In this document: piece after piece, positions 4,768 to 7,109 of the stretch
How the letters are laid out: each line of letters begins with the position of its first letter
How positions within the stretch are numbered: position 1 is the first letter of the stretch
Origin: Lachnospiraceae bacterium
Lineage (GTDB): Bacteria; Bacillota; Clostridia; Lachnospirales; Lachnospiraceae
DNA length: 7,109 bases
Direction of reading: 5' to 3'
Assembly: GCA_017437205.1 (NCBI GenBank)
Contig: JAFSBP010000009.1
Span: 1 to 7,109 of the forward strand
Notes under the pieces: model-generated
The model's input: only the letters and a program-made list of their open reading frames with translations
What the model was told of the DNA's origin: nothing
Database searches by the model: none
Translations under genes and position numbers: made by a program

Positions 4768-7011
4768 TCATCTCTGTGACCCTTCTTTTTCTGCTTTCAC
4801 CATCTCCCGATATTTTCCCGGAGTGATTCCCTCTCTCTTCTTAAAAGTGCGGATAAACACGGTACTGCTTAGGAATCCGGTTCTCTCTCCCACTTCCTGT
4901 ATGGATATCTTTTCCTCCTTAAGAATACGCTTAGCCTGTTCCACCCGTACCCCGGAAATATAGTCTAACATCGTAATTCCATACCGCTCTTTAAATTGTC
5001 TTGACAGATAATCTGCCTCCATCCCGACGTTCTTTCCGATGGCCGCCACACTCAGTTCGCCGTCGGTGAAATTCTCGTCGATAAACCGCTTCGCTTCCTT
5101 CACCACATCAATGCTAACGAACTTCTTTACATCGCATTTACACAACTCGGATATCTGCTCCGACAATTTTTTCCAAAAGTCGGACAAGGTATGTGAATTT
5201 TTCAACTCTTTTAACTCTTTTTTCGTCCTCTCTTTCTCATACTCACATTGCTCCATAATTCTGCCGAGGGCAGAGACAATCTCGTTTTTAAACAGAGACG
5301 CAACCTCCATGGACATTTCTACATTCATCTTATAAATATACATGAGCTGTTCCACGAATTCTTCCAGTTCCTGATTCTCTTTTTTGTTCTCAATATATTC
5401 CAGAAGCAGCATGTAAACCTTGGATTCTTCCTCATTTCGATATCCCATGCTACGCTCTCTGATCTCCCGATATGCAATATTTCTTCCGCACCCTAAAAGG
5501 AAGCGATAACGGAGCGCCTCCTGTGCCTCCCTGTAGGCCTCCGGAATCGCCTCAAATCCCTCATGGCAGTCACTGTAACCGATAGACAGAATAATCTGAA
5601 AATGATCCCGCATGAAATCCACTCCCCGCTGCAATGTGGGATACAGGTCTGTATCCGGATCATTCAAATTGATCAGCAGCGCATACCGTGTCTGGGAACA
5701 TCCCACAAAATAGCCTCTTCCAATTCCTTCGCTCAGCTCCTCAAACACATTTTGTACCACGAAGCTGCAAAGATCCATCATCTTTGCATTCAATACTTCC
5801 GCATGAATGGCACACACCGCAAACTGCTCTCCGTTAAAAATCACCTTATTCTCACTGATTCCTTTGGGGATGTCCTTCTCTTTTCCTTCCAAAAGCCCAT
5901 AAAGGAACCATTCCCTGGCAATCTTCGCCTTTTCCTTCAGCGTTTTTTCCTGTTCCTCCATAAACGACAGGATATGAGAAAATTCCGACTTGCTTCTCTG
6001 TTCCGAATTGTCGTCCTTCCTTTGATTCAACTGCCGCATAATGTTACCCACGGGCTGATATGCTCTTCGAGCCCTTCGGTAGGCAAAGATAAAGCTGATC
6101 ACCAAACACAGACCCACGCCGAGATATCCCCATATACGTAAGTTTCTCAGCGAGCCCCAGAACACTTCCCGTGATACAGCGTACACATAATAATTATCAA
6201 CATGTTTTGACTCCCGGACCTGAACCATATATCCACTCTGTTCTACCCAAGTTCCGCGTGCTTGTTTATCAACCTCGGAAATTCCAATACTGTATGAACC
6301 ACTGTCGTTTGAAAACAACTGATGATGATCCATATTATACATCTGGAAGACACCATTTTGCTCGCTATTCTGCACTTCCAGAAGTTCTCCCAAATGCTTT
6401 ATCTCCATCACCACGCAAATAGTATAATTATTCCACGGATTGGATGACGCCCTTGTCCCCATGGTCATGCAGAAATACGCATTGTCACTGCCCTCATTGA
6501 TAATATGGCATTTCAAATTCTGATAGGACTCATCTAACATCTCTAAAAAGTCCTGACGCCTATCCTCATCCACGCGGATGGACGCGTTATAATATGTCGC
6601 ATAATAATCGGATGCATCCAGCGAAGCGTATCGGCTTGAAAAGATTCGGTTGTCGTGATGATAAACAAACACATCATAGTAATACCCGATCTTGTCCAGG
6701 CTCTGCAAGGTATCCAGTGCCCTTACTCTCAGTTCATACGCCTTTAGCGTATTTTTATCTTCCTGTGAAACATATGTCTTAATGTGCTCTGTAGAGTAGA
6801 CGGAGTAGCAGACTTCCTGCATATTTTCGATTATTTCCTCCATCTCCCTGACATACAAATTCATCCGCTGATTTTCAATGTCCAATATTTGCTTTTCAAC
6901 TATTTTATTTGACTGCCATAGAAAAATAATAATCGTAATGGTTGGTATACAAAGAATCAATAAAAAGCTAATCAGGAGCTCGGTAAAAAAACTTTTCTTC
7001 CCTTTAAACAT
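4768..7011 (-). CDS. Membrane-bound YesN-like AraC-family transcriptional regulator
   Basis: The 747-residue protein has a first membrane segment at about 10-32, an extracellular sensor region at about 33-290 (probably a double Cache-like fold), and a second membrane segment at about 294-313 followed by a basic RRARR stretch. A cytoplasmic helical linker leads to a degenerate GGDEF-like region at about 385-515, with the AYREAQEALRYRF signature seen in YesN/CdaR-type regulators. The AraC DNA-binding domain occupies about 635-740. Its first helix-turn-helix includes LSVAAIGKNVGMEADYLSRQ, its second starts SIQEVGERTGF, and it ends in the family's PGKYR motif. Such single-protein sensors usually control nearby carbohydrate genes. 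The start ATG follows GAGGG at 8 nt spacing. Operator C upstream and three matching sites suggest that it regulates itself and its neighbours. The frame is intact; the ligand is unknown. Confidence 0.93.
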   Translation of the reverse strand: MFKGKKSFFTELLISFLLILCIPTITIIIFLWQSNKIVEKQILDIENQRMNLYVREMEEIIENMQEVCYSVYSTEHIKTYVSQEDKNTLKAYELRVRALDTLQSLDKIGYYYDVFVYHHDNRIFSSRYASLDASDYYATYYNASIRVDEDRRQDFLEMLDESYQNLKCHIINEGSDNAYFCMTMGTRASSNPWNNYTICVVMEIKHLGELLEVQNSEQNGVFQMYNMDHHQLFSNDSGSYSIGISEVDKQARGTWVEQSGYMVQVRESKHVDNYYVYAVSREVFWGSLRNLRIWGYLGVGLCLVISFIFAYRRARRAYQPVGNIMRQLNQRKDDNSEQRSKSEFSHILSFMEEQEKTLKEKAKIAREWFLYGLLEGKEKDIPKGISENKVIFNGEQFAVCAIHAEVLNAKMMDLCSFVVQNVFEELSEGIGRGYFVGCSQTRYALLINLNDPDTDLYPTLQRGVDFMRDHFQIILSIGYSDCHEGFEAIPEAYREAQEALRYRFLLGCGRNIAYREIRERSMGYRNEEESKVYMLLLEYIENKKENQELEEFVEQLMYIYKMNVEMSMEVASLFKNEIVSALGRIMEQCEYEKERTKKELKELKNSHTLSDFWKKLSEQISELCKCDVKKFVSIDVVKEAKRFIDENFTDGELSVAAIGKNVGMEADYLSRQFKERYGITMLDYISGVRVEQAKRILKEEKISIQEVGERTGFLSSTVFIRTFKKREGITPGKYREMVKAEKEGSQR

Positions 7012-7047
7012 CTTTTTTCCCTCTTTCTATAGTATCCCATATTTTAA

Positions 7048-7100
7048 TTTTTACATACAAATGCATAAATGTAAATCAACTTTTTCCCGATTTATCGACA
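7048..7100 (-). promoter_or_regulatory. Operator/promoter C of the regulator gene
   Basis: Half-sites TGTCGAT (7100-7094) and AGTTGAT (7081-7075) are 19 bp apart. The -35 candidate TTTACA (7075-7070) starts on the last T of the proximal half-site. The -10 is poor; TAAAAA (7053-7048) at a 16-bp spacing is the best candidate. TTTACAT and ATGTAAA arms (7050-7056, 7069-7075) form a dyad in the spacer, as do shorter arms in promoter A (16-21, 35-40). Its position in front of the AraC-family gene suggests autoregulation. Confidence 0.6.
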
Positions 7101-7109
7101 AAACACGGA

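Noticed and set aside
5563..6141. A 192-residue plus-strand frame opposite the regulator gene
   Set aside because: It is the antisense shadow of an intact, clearly recognised AraC-family gene and shows no domain or ribosome binding site of its own.

Overview
The window looks like a chromosomal piece of a Clostridia-type Firmicute, plausibly a Lachnospiraceae gut anaerobe. This is inferred from strong AGGAGG-type ribosome binding sites, a YesN-like membrane AraC regulator, a cell-wall hydrolase resembling the SleB family, and moderate GC. No marker gene fixes the taxon. Every gene I can support lies on the minus strand, so transcription runs from the right edge to the left edge.

Layout in transcription order: (1) 7109-7048, a promoter with a direct-repeat operator. 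(2) 7011-4768, a 747-residue AraC-family regulator with two membrane segments around an extracellular sensor. (3) 4767-4337, intergenic: a second operator/promoter (4660-4607) and a 214-bp miniature inverted-repeat element (4590-4377) flanked by an 8-bp direct repeat, resembling a non-autonomous IS66-type element. (4) 4336-3548, a secreted cell-wall-hydrolase-like gene broken by two frameshifts that cancel. (5) 3527-2571, a lipoprotein of unknown function. (6) 2570-2324, intergenic: a short relic of a second Gfo/Idh/MocA gene, a strong terminator, and a third operator/promoter. (7) 2323-1370, a Gfo/Idh/MocA oxidoreductase. (8) 1348-83, a protein with the neutral-ceramidase N-terminal fold but without the catalytic serine. 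(9) 66-13, a fourth operator/promoter firing off the left edge.

The most informative signal is the operator. Four promoters share two GTTGAT-like half-sites exactly 19 bp apart, with A-rich conserved bases between them, and the -35 hexamer always begins on the last T of the proximal half-site. That is the geometry of an AraC-type class II activator, and one copy precedes the regulator's own gene. I infer an autoregulated local regulon: regulator, hydrolase-lipoprotein unit, oxidoreductase-hydrolase operon, and an unseen operon to the left, possibly a sugar or glycoconjugate transporter as is common next to YesN-like regulators. The metabolic pair probably acts on a modified sugar or polyol derivative, but the substrate cannot be read from sequence.

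The middle of the window carries scars: the miniature element sits between promoter and hydrolase start, the hydrolase frame is broken, and a fragment of a second oxidoreductase gene survives after the lipoprotein gene. Together they suggest that the hydrolase-lipoprotein unit replaced an older regulon gene and is itself decaying.
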